Source: Archangium lansingense (GTDB lineage Bacteria > Myxococcota > Myxococcia > Myxococcales > Myxococcaceae). From it: DNA of 64,000 bases. Each line of letters begins with the position of its first letter. Within the stretch, counting starts at the first letter, position 1. Both the position numbers and the translations under genes were made by a program. This document shows, in pieces, positions 47,090 to 56,697 of the stretch. The DNA is taken from positions 12,960,001-13,024,000 of the forward strand of contig NZ_JAPNKA010000001.1 in NCBI RefSeq assembly GCF_026626635.1, written 5' to 3'. The notes beneath the pieces are model-generated. The model was not told the origin of the DNA, made no database searches, and saw only the letters and a list, made by a program, of their open reading frames with translations.

Positions 47090-47460
47090 AGCGCTCCTCC
47101 CACCGGACCGACGTCGCCTTCCCCTATGGCGTGGATGTGCGGGGCCAGACGGCCACCGCCGCCAGCTACGACGCGCACGTGCGCCACCTCATCGAGCAGG
47201 TGCTCTTCACCTCGCCCGGCGAGCGCGTCAACCGCCCGGACTTCGGCAGCGGGCTGCTCCAGCTCGTCTTCGCTCCCGCGGGGGATGAGCTGCTCGCCTC
47301 CACCCGCCTGCTGCTGCAGAGCAACCTCCAGCGCTGGTTGTCGGACGTCATCACCGTGGAGGCGCTCGACGTGACGCTCCAGGAGTCCACGGTGAGCGTC
47401 ACGCTGCACTACATCGTGCTGGCCACCGGGCAGCGGCGGCAGGACCGGTTCACCCGATGA
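47086..47460 (+). CDS. gp25-like baseplate wedge protein (Afp9-like)
   Basis: A 124-aa protein with HLIEQVLFTSPGERVNRPDF and GSGLLQLVFAPAGDELL, the GPW/gp25 signature including the conserved RPDFGSGL. It acts as the wedge core and sheath nucleator. It overlaps both neighbours by four bases. Confidence 0.93.
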   Translation: MKRSSHRTDVAFPYGVDVRGQTATAASYDAHVRHLIEQVLFTSPGERVNRPDFGSGLLQLVFAPAGDELLASTRLLLQSNLQRWLSDVITVEALDVTLQESTVSVTLHYIVLATGQRRQDRFTR

Positions 47461-49868
47461 GAACTGGAGTTCCCCCCGAGCTGCTGCACACCTCGCCCGC
47501 GCGCGCCGAGCGCAGGAAACTGCTGGCCTCGACGCCGGGCCACTTTGGTCTGGAGCAGGTGGAAGTGCTGGACGTGAAGGGGCCCAGTTGGGTGCTCCGC
47601 CTGCACTTCATCCCTCACCTTGGTCAGGAGTATGGCCAGGAGGGCGGCGGCGACATTCCCCCCGGGCTGGAAGCCGCCCACCTGCTCGTGCTCGACGAGG
47701 ACGAAGAGCCCGTGCCCGCGACGGCCCGCCTCCTGGCTCAACACGCGCACACGCTGGAGGTGGCGCTCGTCCTGGAGCGGGGCTCGCCCACGGAGCTGGG
47801 GCACCGGCCCCTCACGCTCGTCCTGCTGGGGCCGGACTCGGTGGACCCTGTCTTCAACCGGGCTCCCTTTCAGCTCTCCCTGGCGCGCGACGCGGCCCCC
47901 ACGTCCACGAAGGACACCTCCAGCGACGCCGAGGGACTGACCCTCCCGCCCGCCTCCTACCAGGCCAAGGACTACGAGAGCTTCTCCCGGCTGCTGCTGG
48001 ACCGGATGCGACTCACCGTCCCCAACTGGCAGGAGCGGCACGCCGCGGACCTGGGAGTGATGCTCGTGGAGCTGATGGCCCACGCGGGCGATACCCTCAG
48101 CTACTACCAGGACGCGGTGTCCGCCGAGGCCTACCTGGGCACCGCCCGCCGCCGCACCTCGCTGCGCCGCCACGCCCGGCTGCTGGACTACACCGTGCAC
48201 GAGGGCTGCAACGCCCGCGTCTGGGTGCACGTGGCGCTGCCCGAGGAGCAGCTCGAGCTGGACCTGCCCGCGGGCACCGCCTTCCTCACCGCACCGCCCC
48301 TGCCTCCCCGGAGCGCCTGGGACGTGCAGCCACCGGAGCATCACGCGCGCTTCGAGAGCCTCTCTCCCGCCCGGCTCCACGTGGCGCACAACTCCTTCCA
48401 GCCCTACACCTGGGGCGCTCGCACCACCACGCTCGACCAGGGCTCCACCTCCGTCACCCTCGTCGGGCACCACGCGCGGCTGCGTGCCGGGGATGTGCTC
48501 GTCCTCGAGGAGCTGCTCCACCCCACCACCGGCCTGCCCGAGGACGTGAATCAGGCCCACCGGCATGCCGTGCGGCTCAACGCGACTCCCGTGCTCGACG
48601 AGGACTCGCTCACCCGGACGCACCTCACCCACGTCTCCTGGTACCCCGAGGACGCCCTGCCCTTTGACCTCGCCCTGGGCACCACGACCGACGGCAAGCC
48701 CCTGTCCCAGGTGCTGGGCAACCTGGTGCTCGCAGACTCCGGAATGACGCAGCCGGAGGTACAGGCGGTGGTGGAGGCCGATGGCACCGCGCGCATTCCC
48801 CTCGCCGGCCTGCGCGTGGTGAGTCACGAGCCCTTCCCCGAGGTTCTTCTGCGCACGCTGCCTGCCTCGGAGACGCTCCTCCAGCGGCCCCGGCACGCCA
48901 TGCCCTCGGTGCGCGTGCTCGAGCGGCGCCCAGGCCGCGAGATGGAATGGACGCCCCGGCACGAGCTGCTCTCCAGCGGTCGCTTCGAGCGCCACTTCGT
49001 CGCCGAGGTGAATGATGGAGACAGCCTGGTGCTGCGCTTCGGCGATGGAGACTTCGGGAGGCGCCCGCCCCCTGGCACCCGGCTGCGGGTGACATACCGC
49101 ACCGGGCACGAGCACATGGCCAACGTGGGCGCGGACCGGCTCATGCGGATGGACCCGCAAGTCGCCCAGTATGTGGAGTCGGTGCGCAATCCGCTGCCCG
49201 CCCACGGCGGAGTGGGCTCCGAGGACGCCGAGCGCGTGCGCCGCGACGCCCCCCACGCCTTCCGCACCCAGGAGCGCTGCGTCACCGACGAGGACTACGT
49301 GACGCTCGCCCGGCGCGTGCCCGGAGTGCGCGCGGCGGCCCTGCGCCTCGCCTGGAATGGAAGCTGGCACGTCGCCCAGGTGCATGTGCTGCCCGACGAG
49401 GGCCGGACTCCTTCCGCTCGGCTGCTGGAGCGCGTCCTGCGCTACCTGTCCGCCCACCGTCTCATCGGCATCGAGGTGGAGACGCGCTCCCCGGAGCTCG
49501 TCCCGCTCGACATCGCCCTGCGCGTGGGCGTGCAGCCCGGCCACTCGCCCGGCACCGTGCGCCGCACGCTGGAGCAGGAGCTGGGCAGTGGCGTGCTGGA
49601 GGACGGGCGCCTCGCCTTCTTCCACCCGAGCGCCTTCAGCTTCGGCCAACCGGTGTACCTGGCGCCGCTCATCGCCCGCGCGGCCGCAGTGGCGGGCGTG
49701 GCCTGGGTGGACGCCACCCGCTTCGAGCGCTGGGGCCAGGACGAGTCCAGTGAGCTGGAGAGCGGCCGCATTCTCGCGGGCCCCACCGAGCTCATCCAGG
49801 TGGAGGGCAGGCCCGGCCGGCCCGACCTGGGGCTCGTCGACATCACCGTGACTGGAGGTAGCCGATGA
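47457..49868 (+). CDS. Baseplate assembly protein, J/gp6-like (Afp11-like)
   Basis: An 803-aa wedge protein. SYQAKDYESFSRLLLDRM, then HAADLGVMLVELMAHAGD and LSYYQDAVSAEAYLGTARRR, are the typical N-terminal part of putative baseplate assembly proteins. FGDGDFGRRPPPGTRLRVTY and GNxGADR-type region (HMANVGADRL), then RCVTDEDYVTLARRVPGV, are the baseplate-J core. It probably forms the inner ring of the wedge with the 1277-aa protein. Confidence 0.85.
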   Translation: MRTGVPPELLHTSPARAERRKLLASTPGHFGLEQVEVLDVKGPSWVLRLHFIPHLGQEYGQEGGGDIPPGLEAAHLLVLDEDEEPVPATARLLAQHAHTLEVALVLERGSPTELGHRPLTLVLLGPDSVDPVFNRAPFQLSLARDAAPTSTKDTSSDAEGLTLPPASYQAKDYESFSRLLLDRMRLTVPNWQERHAADLGVMLVELMAHAGDTLSYYQDAVSAEAYLGTARRRTSLRRHARLLDYTVHEGCNARVWVHVALPEEQLELDLPAGTAFLTAPPLPPRSAWDVQPPEHHARFESLSPARLHVAHNSFQPYTWGARTTTLDQGSTSVTLVGHHARLRAGDVLVLEELLHPTTGLPEDVNQAHRHAVRLNATPVLDEDSLTRTHLTHVSWYPEDALPFDLALGTTTDGKPLSQVLGNLVLADSGMTQPEVQAVVEADGTARIPLAGLRVVSHEPFPEVLLRTLPASETLLQRPRHAMPSVRVLERRPGREMEWTPRHELLSSGRFERHFVAEVNDGDSLVLRFGDGDFGRRPPPGTRLRVTYRTGHEHMANVGADRLMRMDPQVAQYVESVRNPLPAHGGVGSEDAERVRRDAPHAFRTQERCVTDEDYVTLARRVPGVRAAALRLAWNGSWHVAQVHVLPDEGRTPSARLLERVLRYLSAHRLIGIEVETRSPELVPLDIALRVGVQPGHSPGTVRRTLEQELGSGVLEDGRLAFFHPSAFSFGQPVYLAPLIARAAAVAGVAWVDATRFERWGQDESSELESGRILAGPTELIQVEGRPGRPDLGLVDITVTGGSR

Positions 49869-52800
49869 CGAACCGGCCCTACAACCCGCCCGGACGCTCC
49901 GAGCTGAAGGGGCGGCTGGGGACTCGGGCCGAGTTCCTCGAGCGCATGCGGCAGCGACTCGTCCAGGTGAGCGCCAGCCAGACAGCCGGCGCGGCTCAAG
50001 ATGGGCTTGCTCTGCCCGTGCACGGCGTACCGCTGACGCAGGTGCCGGGCACGGGGCAGGAGAGCCAGGTGGTGCCGGGCAACGACTTCACCCAGGGGCT
50101 GCTCGACGGGTGGGCCACGCTCGCTGACATCCTCTGCTTCTACCAGGAGCGCGTGCTCAACGAGGGCTACCTGCGCACCGCCACCGAGGACTTCTCGGTG
50201 ATGGAGCTGGTGGCCACCCTGGACGTGCAGCCCGAGCCCCCTGTGTCCGCGCGAACGGACGTGTGCTTCACCCTGTCCACCCGGCCCGGCGCTCCCGCGC
50301 AGTTGCTGCTGGCCCCGGGGCTGGCCATGCAGAGCATCCCCGGCCCCAACGAGAAGCCCCAGGTCTTCGAGATCTCCGCCCCGCTGCTGGCGCGCCCCGA
50401 GTGGAACGCCATGAGGCTGTGGCAGCCCCGCGCCCCCACGAGCCCCTCGCCCCTGCGCGCCGATGCCCACGGTGTGCTGCTGGAGAAGGGCACCCAGGAC
50501 ATGCGCCCAGGAGACCTGGTGCTGCTGAGGGCTCGGCTCGAAGATGGCTCGGGCTGGTGGATGGCGCTGAAGACCCTGCGCCGCGTGGGCCGCTCGCGCC
50601 GCCGAGGGTGCTCGCTGCTGGCCTGGGACGAGCCGCTCGATGCGTCGCTCGGCACGAAGCTGATCTCCAACGTGGAGGTGTGGTCGACGCGCGCTCCCGA
50701 GCTGCTCCTCGGCGCTACCGCGAAGCCCTGGGCGGAGCTGCCCCTGAAGGACAAGCTGCGCCTGGGCACGCCGTGGGGCGGATTGCAGCGCATGGACGCG
50801 CCGTGGAGCACGTGGAAGAACCTGCAACGCGGCCTGCCCCTGGGGACAGTGCTGTGCCTGGGCGCGCACCAGGGCAAGCTGCTCGCGAGCGTCGAGGGCC
50901 AGGGCCTCCTGCGCTCCAAGGACGCGGGCGACACCTGGGAGACGCTGACGCTGCCCACCGCGCACGTGGACGTGCTCTGCCTCGGGCGAGACTCCCAGGG
51001 CCGGCTGCTGGCGGGGACCCGCAGGCACGGCGTCATCCGCAGCGCCGACGGCGGCGGCTCCTGGGAGCTGCTCAAGGGAACGGTGGTGGTGGAGACCTCG
51101 TTGGTGCCACTGGGCCGCAACCCGCGCCGAGACTTGCGACTGCCTCCCTCTCCCGTGCGCGGCGTGGCCGCCTTCGTGTCCGGCGAGGGCAAGTCCGCCG
51201 CCTCCTTCATCGTTGCCGGCACCGACGAGGGCGTCTTCTGCTTCGAAGAGGCCACCGCCACCTGGCTCCCCTTCAATGAGGGGCTGCCCATGGGCAAGGA
51301 CGACGGCGCCCGCGTGCCCGTCTCCGTCTGGTCCGTGGTCGCCGATGCCACCCGTGCCACCTTCGTGCTCGCCACCAGTCATGGCGTCTTCTTCACCAAG
51401 CGCCTGGGCGACAAGTGGGAGCGGAGAGACCCCGGCCGCGCCGGACAGCCCGCGCTGGCAGCCCTCGTGGACGAGCAGGGCCGGCTCTTCATCGCGATGG
51501 AGGACGGCTCGCTGTACCGCTCCGTCGACGGCGGGCAGACGTACTCGAAGGTGACGCCCGGCGGGGGCGCGGCGGTGCGCTCTCTGGCGCTCGGCATTGC
51601 CGCGGGAGGTGCCCAGGCGCCCGTGCTGGCCGCCACCTCGCAGGGAGTCTTCATGTCCCCGGACGGCGGCACCACCTGGGTACAGCCGCCCGCGTTGGAC
51701 CCCGTGGAGGCCACCGCCGTTGCCGAGGTCGCTCCCTTCCAGCTCATCGCCGCCACGCCGCTGCTGGGCGTGAAGGAGCAGCATTGGCCGCACTGGCGCC
51801 TGGAGCAGGGCGTGCTGGATTTCTCGCGCGTGCTGCCGCGGCTCGCCGTGGGCCAGCCGCTGGTCCTGGAACAGGCGGTGGAGGACAGGACGGTCCGCCG
51901 TGCCTTCCTCGCTATTAATGATGTGTCGACGGTGCAGGTGAAGGACTTCGAGCTGCGCGGGCTCGTCTCCCGGGTACGCGTAGCGCCCGAGACGGCGGTG
52001 GTGGACTTCGACCGGGGCCAGTCCCGCGCCCACTGCGCCGGCATCGTCCTGCCGCAGTTCACCTCGCAGGTGCGCGACAACGGCCCCATGCAGGCTGTCT
52101 CGCTGGACGCGGTGCTGAACTCGGACGAGGCCTTCGCCGCGCTGGTGCGAGAGGCCCAGGACACGCCGCCCGACCAGGGAGACAGGCTGCTGGTAGATGG
52201 CGCCCTGCCAGACCCCAGCGGGCGCGTGGTGCTGGTGGAAGGGCGACGGATGCGCGTCCAGCTCCCCGTCTACCCTGCTGGCGCCACGCCGCCGATGCTG
52301 GTGTCCGAGGACGGGCTGGCGCGCCAGGCGCTGAAGTCCGGCGAGGTGCTGGAGGTGATGGCCCGGCCGGTCTCCTCGAGCCAGGGCGCACAGGGCTCGT
52401 CGACGTGGCGTCTGCGCACCGAGCGCGGCTTCACGGGCACGGTGTCCTTCGCGTCCGGCCAGGTCCAGCTTCTGCCCTCGGCCTCCGACGGGGAGTCCGC
52501 GGTGGAGCGGCGGCAGGTGGCGGACATCGCCGAGCAGACCGGCGCCACGTGGTTGGTGTTGAACGAGGCGCTGGAGGGGCTGCTGGACCCGGACACGCTC
52601 GTCGTCTACGGCAACGTGGCCGAGGCCACCCACGGCGTCACCGTCTCCGAGGTGCTGGGCAGCGGCGACGCCACGCAGAGCTTCCAGTCCTTCCGCCTCA
52701 AGCGCTCACCGCTGGCATGGGTAGCCACCGCGGACGGGCCGGTGGCGCAGATTGACGTCTGGGTGAACAAGCGGCGCTGGCACCGGGTGGCGGACTGGAG

Positions 52801-53698
52801 CGGACAGGGCCCGGACAGCTACGTCTACGTGCTGAGAAGGGCCGCGGACGGCACGACGTCGGTCGTCTTCGGCGATGGCCTGCGCGGGGCGAGGCTGCCC
52901 ACGGGCCAGGAGAACATCACCGCCACCTACCGCGTGGGCGGCGGGCCGAACGGCAACGTGGGAGCTGGCCGTATTCGCATGCTGCGCACCAAGCCGCTGG
53001 GACTCGACAGCGTGAGCAACCCCTTGCCCGCGGGCGGAGGCACTGCCGCGGAGCCCTCGTCCTCGCTGCGCACCCGCGCGCCCCTCCGGGTACGCACGTT
53101 GGATCGCATCGTCTCGCCGCGTGACTTCGAGGACTTCGTGCGCACCTACCCCGGCGTGGCCCGCGTTCGGGCGCGTCAGGTGTGGAATGGCCGGGAGCAT
53201 GTCCTCTTCCTCACCGTGGCCACCGAGGAAGAAGCCTCCCAACATCAGCTTCAGCCGGGCTCCGCGCTGGATGTGGCCCTGCGTGAGGCCCTGGAGCAGT
53301 TCCGCCCGTCCACCCACTCGGTGGAGCTTGGCTCCTACGTGCCCCGCTACTTCGAGCTGGCGGTGACACTGACGGTGGACCCCGACTTCGAGCCCCAGCC
53401 CATCGAGGACGCGGCCCGGCAGGTGCTCGGGGACGCCTATGCGTTCGAGCAGCGCGAGCTGGCACAGCCCGTGGCGGCCTCGGACATCCTCCGCCGGCTG
53501 AGCGCGCTGGATGGGGTGCTCAACGTGCGTATCACCACCCTGCGCCCCTTCGGCTCCACCGACACCCGCCCCGCGCCCGCCCTGCTGCAGGCCGGTGACA
53601 TCCACTGGGACGAGCACCAGCGGCGCATCGTGCCCGCGGAGCTGCTGCTGCTCGACGTGGCGACGGGGCTGACCCTTACCCTGGAGACTGGCCCGTGA
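49865..53698 (+). CDS. Baseplate assembly protein with an inserted BNR beta-propeller (Afp12-like)
   Basis: A 1277-aa baseplate-J-type protein. The N-terminal part has LDGWATLADILCFYQERVLN. Residues about 318-630 are an inserted beta-propeller with Asp-box repeats: LRSKDAGDTWETL, IRSADGGGSWELL, YRSVDGGQTYSKV and MSPDGGTTWVQP, separated by about 45 to 70 residues. The core resumes with VVFGDGLRGARLPTGQENIT, RTLDRIVSPRDFEDFVRTYP and GVARVRARQVWNGREH. Baseplate-J relatives in other tail loci do not usually carry a propeller. It may decorate the particle base for receptor or glycan contact. Confidence 0.85.
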   Translation: MTNRPYNPPGRSELKGRLGTRAEFLERMRQRLVQVSASQTAGAAQDGLALPVHGVPLTQVPGTGQESQVVPGNDFTQGLLDGWATLADILCFYQERVLNEGYLRTATEDFSVMELVATLDVQPEPPVSARTDVCFTLSTRPGAPAQLLLAPGLAMQSIPGPNEKPQVFEISAPLLARPEWNAMRLWQPRAPTSPSPLRADAHGVLLEKGTQDMRPGDLVLLRARLEDGSGWWMALKTLRRVGRSRRRGCSLLAWDEPLDASLGTKLISNVEVWSTRAPELLLGATAKPWAELPLKDKLRLGTPWGGLQRMDAPWSTWKNLQRGLPLGTVLCLGAHQGKLLASVEGQGLLRSKDAGDTWETLTLPTAHVDVLCLGRDSQGRLLAGTRRHGVIRSADGGGSWELLKGTVVVETSLVPLGRNPRRDLRLPPSPVRGVAAFVSGEGKSAASFIVAGTDEGVFCFEEATATWLPFNEGLPMGKDDGARVPVSVWSVVADATRATFVLATSHGVFFTKRLGDKWERRDPGRAGQPALAALVDEQGRLFIAMEDGSLYRSVDGGQTYSKVTPGGGAAVRSLALGIAAGGAQAPVLAATSQGVFMSPDGGTTWVQPPALDPVEATAVAEVAPFQLIAATPLLGVKEQHWPHWRLEQGVLDFSRVLPRLAVGQPLVLEQAVEDRTVRRAFLAINDVSTVQVKDFELRGLVSRVRVAPETAVVDFDRGQSRAHCAGIVLPQFTSQVRDNGPMQAVSLDAVLNSDEAFAALVREAQDTPPDQGDRLLVDGALPDPSGRVVLVEGRRMRVQLPVYPAGATPPMLVSEDGLARQALKSGEVLEVMARPVSSSQGAQGSSTWRLRTERGFTGTVSFASGQVQLLPSASDGESAVERRQVADIAEQTGATWLVLNEALEGLLDPDTLVVYGNVAEATHGVTVSEVLGSGDATQSFQSFRLKRSPLAWVATADGPVAQIDVWVNKRRWHRVADWSGQGPDSYVYVLRRAADGTTSVVFGDGLRGARLPTGQENITATYRVGGGPNGNVGAGRIRMLRTKPLGLDSVSNPLPAGGGTAAEPSSSLRTRAPLRVRTLDRIVSPRDFEDFVRTYPGVARVRARQVWNGREHVLFLTVATEEEASQHQLQPGSALDVALREALEQFRPSTHSVELGSYVPRYFELAVTLTVDPDFEPQPIEDAARQVLGDAYAFEQRELAQPVAASDILRRLSALDGVLNVRITTLRPFGSTDTRPAPALLQAGDIHWDEHQRRIVPAELLLLDVATGLTLTLETGP

Positions 53699-56436
53699 GT
53701 ACCTCCGGCTCGCAGCGGCTCTACGAGCTGCTCCCCCTCATCCACCGCGCCTTTGACGAGGCGCAGGGCGGCCCGCTCCGCACGCTGCTCCAGGTCATCG
53801 GCGAGGAGTACGACCGGCTGCACGCGGACATCGGCCAGCTCTACGACGACTGGTTCATCGAGACGTGCGAGGAGCAGCTCGTCCCGTACATCGGAGACCT
53901 GGTGGGCGTGCCGATGAGGGAGTCCACCGGCGCGCCGGACTGGCTGCTGCGAGCGCGAGTGGCCAACGCGCTCCGCTACCGCCGCCGCAAGGGGCTGCCG
54001 TCCACGCTGGAGCAGGTCATCTGGGAGACGTGCGGATGGAACGCGCGGGTGCTGGAGTCCTTCCAGGGGCTGGCGGCCACGCAGCACGTGGAGCACGTGC
54101 ACCTGGAGCACGGAAGAGCGGTGGACGTGCGGAGGGGAGCACCGTCGCTGCTGGCGAGGGGCGAGCCGCGCACCGGCCACCTGGCGGACGTGCGAGGCGA
54201 TGGCACCAGCGTTGGCCCGCGAGGCCTCTTCAACACCTTCCACGTGGGCCTGCTGCTCAGCCGCATGCACGTGTACCCGGTGGAGCGCTCCGAGCCCATG
54301 CGCGTGGCCGAGGGCTGCTACACCTTCCATGCACTCGGCCTGGACACGCACCTCTTCACCCTGCCGCGACGCGAGCAGTGGCCGGACCTGCCGCCCTCGC
54401 TGGAGATGCCGCTGCCCCTCACCTCGCGGCGGCTGGAGGCGGACGTGGCGCTGGCCCGTGAGCGGCTGACGAGCACGGAGGACATCCTCTCGCCCCAGGA
54501 GCGCCTGGAGCAGCCCGAGCCCTACCTCACCGTGCGGTGGGACGACACGCCCGTGCCCCGGGTGGACCTGCACGCGCAGGACTTGAAGCACTGGCACCGG
54601 CCGGGCCCGTCACTGGTGGGCCTGCGCTCGGGTCACCCGCGGGTGGATCCGCTCGAGCGCCACCTGAAGCTGGAGGCGTGGATGGGCGAGGAGGGCCCCC
54701 ACCTGCTGCACCTCCACCTGCACCACCCGCACCACGAGCCCGGCTCCGTGCCCGCGCTCGCCGCTGCGCTGGAGGAGGCCCTACGCAACGCCAGCCCGAG
54801 CCTGGCCTTCGCGCAGGCCCGCGTCTTCGTGTCGGGCGAGCACCTGCTGGTGCTGCCGGGAGTGCCGCTCGGAGGCCACCACCCGGTGCGCTTCGCCCCG
54901 GCGCCATCGGACCCAGAGGGCGCCCATGCGATGGGACTGATGGGAGAGCATGCCCGGCGTGTCGCGGTGCTCGTCTCCCAGGAGCTGCCTCCCGCCACGG
55001 GCGAATCGGGCCAGGGCCGGCTGCTGCTGCGGCTGGGCGAGGGCGACACCGTGCCGCTCTCCGTGCCCCTGGGCGAGTCTCCCGAGGAACTGGCTCGAGT
55101 ACTACGGGGACAGTTGCTCGCATACGAAGGCTGGCACGCCCTCGCCCATGAGGCGCTGCTGCTGGTGCTGGCCGAGGCGCCCCACGCCTCGCAGTACCTG
55201 CGCGCGGAGGAGGATCCAGAGGACCCCGTCACGGCGCGGAGGCTGGGCCTGAGCCCGCGCGTGGCGGTGGACGTGAGGCGGGGACGGCTGGCCTTCTCGC
55301 TTGGAGAGGAGACCGAGGGACGGAAGCTCCGGGTGGATTGGGCCTTTGGACGGCCCGCGGACCTGGGCGCGAACCCTGCCTGGCGTGAAACGCCCTCCGA
55401 GGAGAATGAGCCGCTCACGTGGCAGGCCGAGGTATGCGAGGACGCCACCAGCGACTGGGTGAACGAGCCAGGCACGACGCGCTTCAACAGCCTGTCCGAG
55501 GCCTTGGTCGCCTGGGAGAAGCATGACGCGGGCGAGCCCGGCACCAGCACCCCGCGCACCGCGAAGCGTGGCCTCCTGCGCATCCTCGACAGCTCCACCT
55601 ATGCACCCGGCCCGAACGCGACCTCCTTCCAGGTGCGCGTGGAGCAGGGAAGCACCCTGCGGGTAGAAGCAACGGGAGGGGAGTTGCCCGCGCTCGACGG
55701 CGGACTGCTGGCGGACGGCACCGGAGAGGGCGCGCGGCTCGTCCTGGACGGACTGCAACTGCGCGGAGTGGAAGTCCGGGGCACGCTGCGGCTCACCGTG
55801 TCTTCCTGCACGGTGCTCGGCCCGCTGCACGCGCCGAGGCAGGACGCCAGCGCCTTCCTGGAGGTGGAGCTGCGAGGCAGCCTGCTCGGCCCAGTGTCCC
55901 TGCCCGCAGGCACCACCCGCCTGGAGGTCTCCGACTGCGTCCTGCGCGGGCAGGAGGGACGCCCGGCCCTGGGCGGTGAGCATGCCCACTCGCCCGGCCC
56001 CACCACGTCGCTGACACGCACCACGGTGCTCGATGCTGTCCACGTGGACGCCCTGCCCCTGGCCGAGGACTGCCTCTTCGCCGAGCACGTGGAGGTGCGT
56101 CACGTGCAGGGCAGCCTGCTGCGCACCTGTGCGCTGCCATGGTCGTCGCGGCACCTGCCCCGACACCGGTGCCTGCTCTTCTCCGCGCCGCTGGAGGCCG
56201 CCGGGGAGGCGACCATCGCCGCCGGCCCCGAGTTCGTGTCACGCGCGGTCGGCGAGCCCGGTTACGCGCGGCTCGCGGACACCGGTCCGATAGAACTGAA
56301 GACCGGTGCCACGGATGGGGGAGAGTTCGGCGTGTACCAGCCGCTCCAGGAGGAGCGGAGGCTCGTCGCGCTCCGAGGCGTGCTCGAGGAGTTCCTGCCC
56401 GCCGGACTGAGCGCCGGCGTCTTCTTCATCGACTGA
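53695..56436 (+). CDS. TIGR02242-type tail protein with repetitive C-terminal beta region
   Basis: A 913-aa protein. Residues 1-130 match the phage tail protein I/TIGR02242 domain: RLYELLPLIHRAFDEAQGG, LYDDWFIETCEEQLVPYIGD and NALRYRRRKGLPSTLEQVIW. The middle is a Leu/His/Pro-rich stretch of unknown fold. From about residue 640 to 830 it has short strand-turn repeats (LVLDGLQLRGVEVRGTLRLT, then LEVSDCVLRG) resembling a right-handed beta-helix. It overlaps the previous gene by four bases. A decayed copy of the last part of this gene lies at 62722-63028. Confidence 0.8.
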   Translation: MSTSGSQRLYELLPLIHRAFDEAQGGPLRTLLQVIGEEYDRLHADIGQLYDDWFIETCEEQLVPYIGDLVGVPMRESTGAPDWLLRARVANALRYRRRKGLPSTLEQVIWETCGWNARVLESFQGLAATQHVEHVHLEHGRAVDVRRGAPSLLARGEPRTGHLADVRGDGTSVGPRGLFNTFHVGLLLSRMHVYPVERSEPMRVAEGCYTFHALGLDTHLFTLPRREQWPDLPPSLEMPLPLTSRRLEADVALARERLTSTEDILSPQERLEQPEPYLTVRWDDTPVPRVDLHAQDLKHWHRPGPSLVGLRSGHPRVDPLERHLKLEAWMGEEGPHLLHLHLHHPHHEPGSVPALAAALEEALRNASPSLAFAQARVFVSGEHLLVLPGVPLGGHHPVRFAPAPSDPEGAHAMGLMGEHARRVAVLVSQELPPATGESGQGRLLLRLGEGDTVPLSVPLGESPEELARVLRGQLLAYEGWHALAHEALLLVLAEAPHASQYLRAEEDPEDPVTARRLGLSPRVAVDVRRGRLAFSLGEETEGRKLRVDWAFGRPADLGANPAWRETPSEENEPLTWQAEVCEDATSDWVNEPGTTRFNSLSEALVAWEKHDAGEPGTSTPRTAKRGLLRILDSSTYAPGPNATSFQVRVEQGSTLRVEATGGELPALDGGLLADGTGEGARLVLDGLQLRGVEVRGTLRLTVSSCTVLGPLHAPRQDASAFLEVELRGSLLGPVSLPAGTTRLEVSDCVLRGQEGRPALGGEHAHSPGPTTSLTRTTVLDAVHVDALPLAEDCLFAEHVEVRHVQGSLLRTCALPWSSRHLPRHRCLLFSAPLEAAGEATIAAGPEFVSRAVGEPGYARLADTGPIELKTGATDGGEFGVYQPLQEERRLVALRGVLEEFLPAGLSAGVFFID

Positions 56437-56460
56437 GCCCGCCGGACAGGAGAAGGACAC

Positions 56461-56697
56461 ATGCGCTGGCGACGGATGTTCGCGTTCACGGTGTGGATGG
56501 CGGTGGGGACGGGGTGCCCGGAGACGTGGCGGGAAGGCGGCACCATCGACCGGGCGATGGCGAAGGACCTCGCGGAGGAACTGCATCGGCACGACTGCCC
56601 CTTGAGCGAGGATGAGTGGAAGTGGAGCTGTGAAGTTCCTGCTCGGTGGGGGCAGCGTGATTGCCCCCATGAGTGTCAGTTCAGGACCAACCCGTGA
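56461..56697 (+). CDS. Small lipoprotein, copy 1 of duplicated pair
   Basis: A 78-aa protein with AGGAGAAGG before its ATG. MRWRRMFAFTVWMAVGTGCP is a lipoprotein signal with lipobox VGTGC. The mature part (GGTIDRAMAKDLAEELHRHD) carries cysteines in DCPLSEDEW, SCEVPARW and DCPHECQF. Its stop overlaps the next ATG (TGATG). A second copy at 60415 differs at about a dozen positions. Function is unknown. Confidence 0.7.
   Translation: MRWRRMFAFTVWMAVGTGCPETWREGGTIDRAMAKDLAEELHRHDCPLSEDEWKWSCEVPARWGQRDCPHECQFRTNP

Noticed and set aside
49442..52633. A minus-strand frame of more than 1000 codons across the baseplate genes
   Set aside because: The sense proteins have overlapping starts, domain motifs and normal order; the antisense product has no recognisable domain.
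33409..56436. Complete prophage or type VI secretion system
   Set aside because: No capsid, portal, terminase, integrase or lysis genes, and no TssB/TssC pair, TssJ, TssL or TssM; the DUF4255-type terminator and Afp15-like ATPase favour an eCIS.
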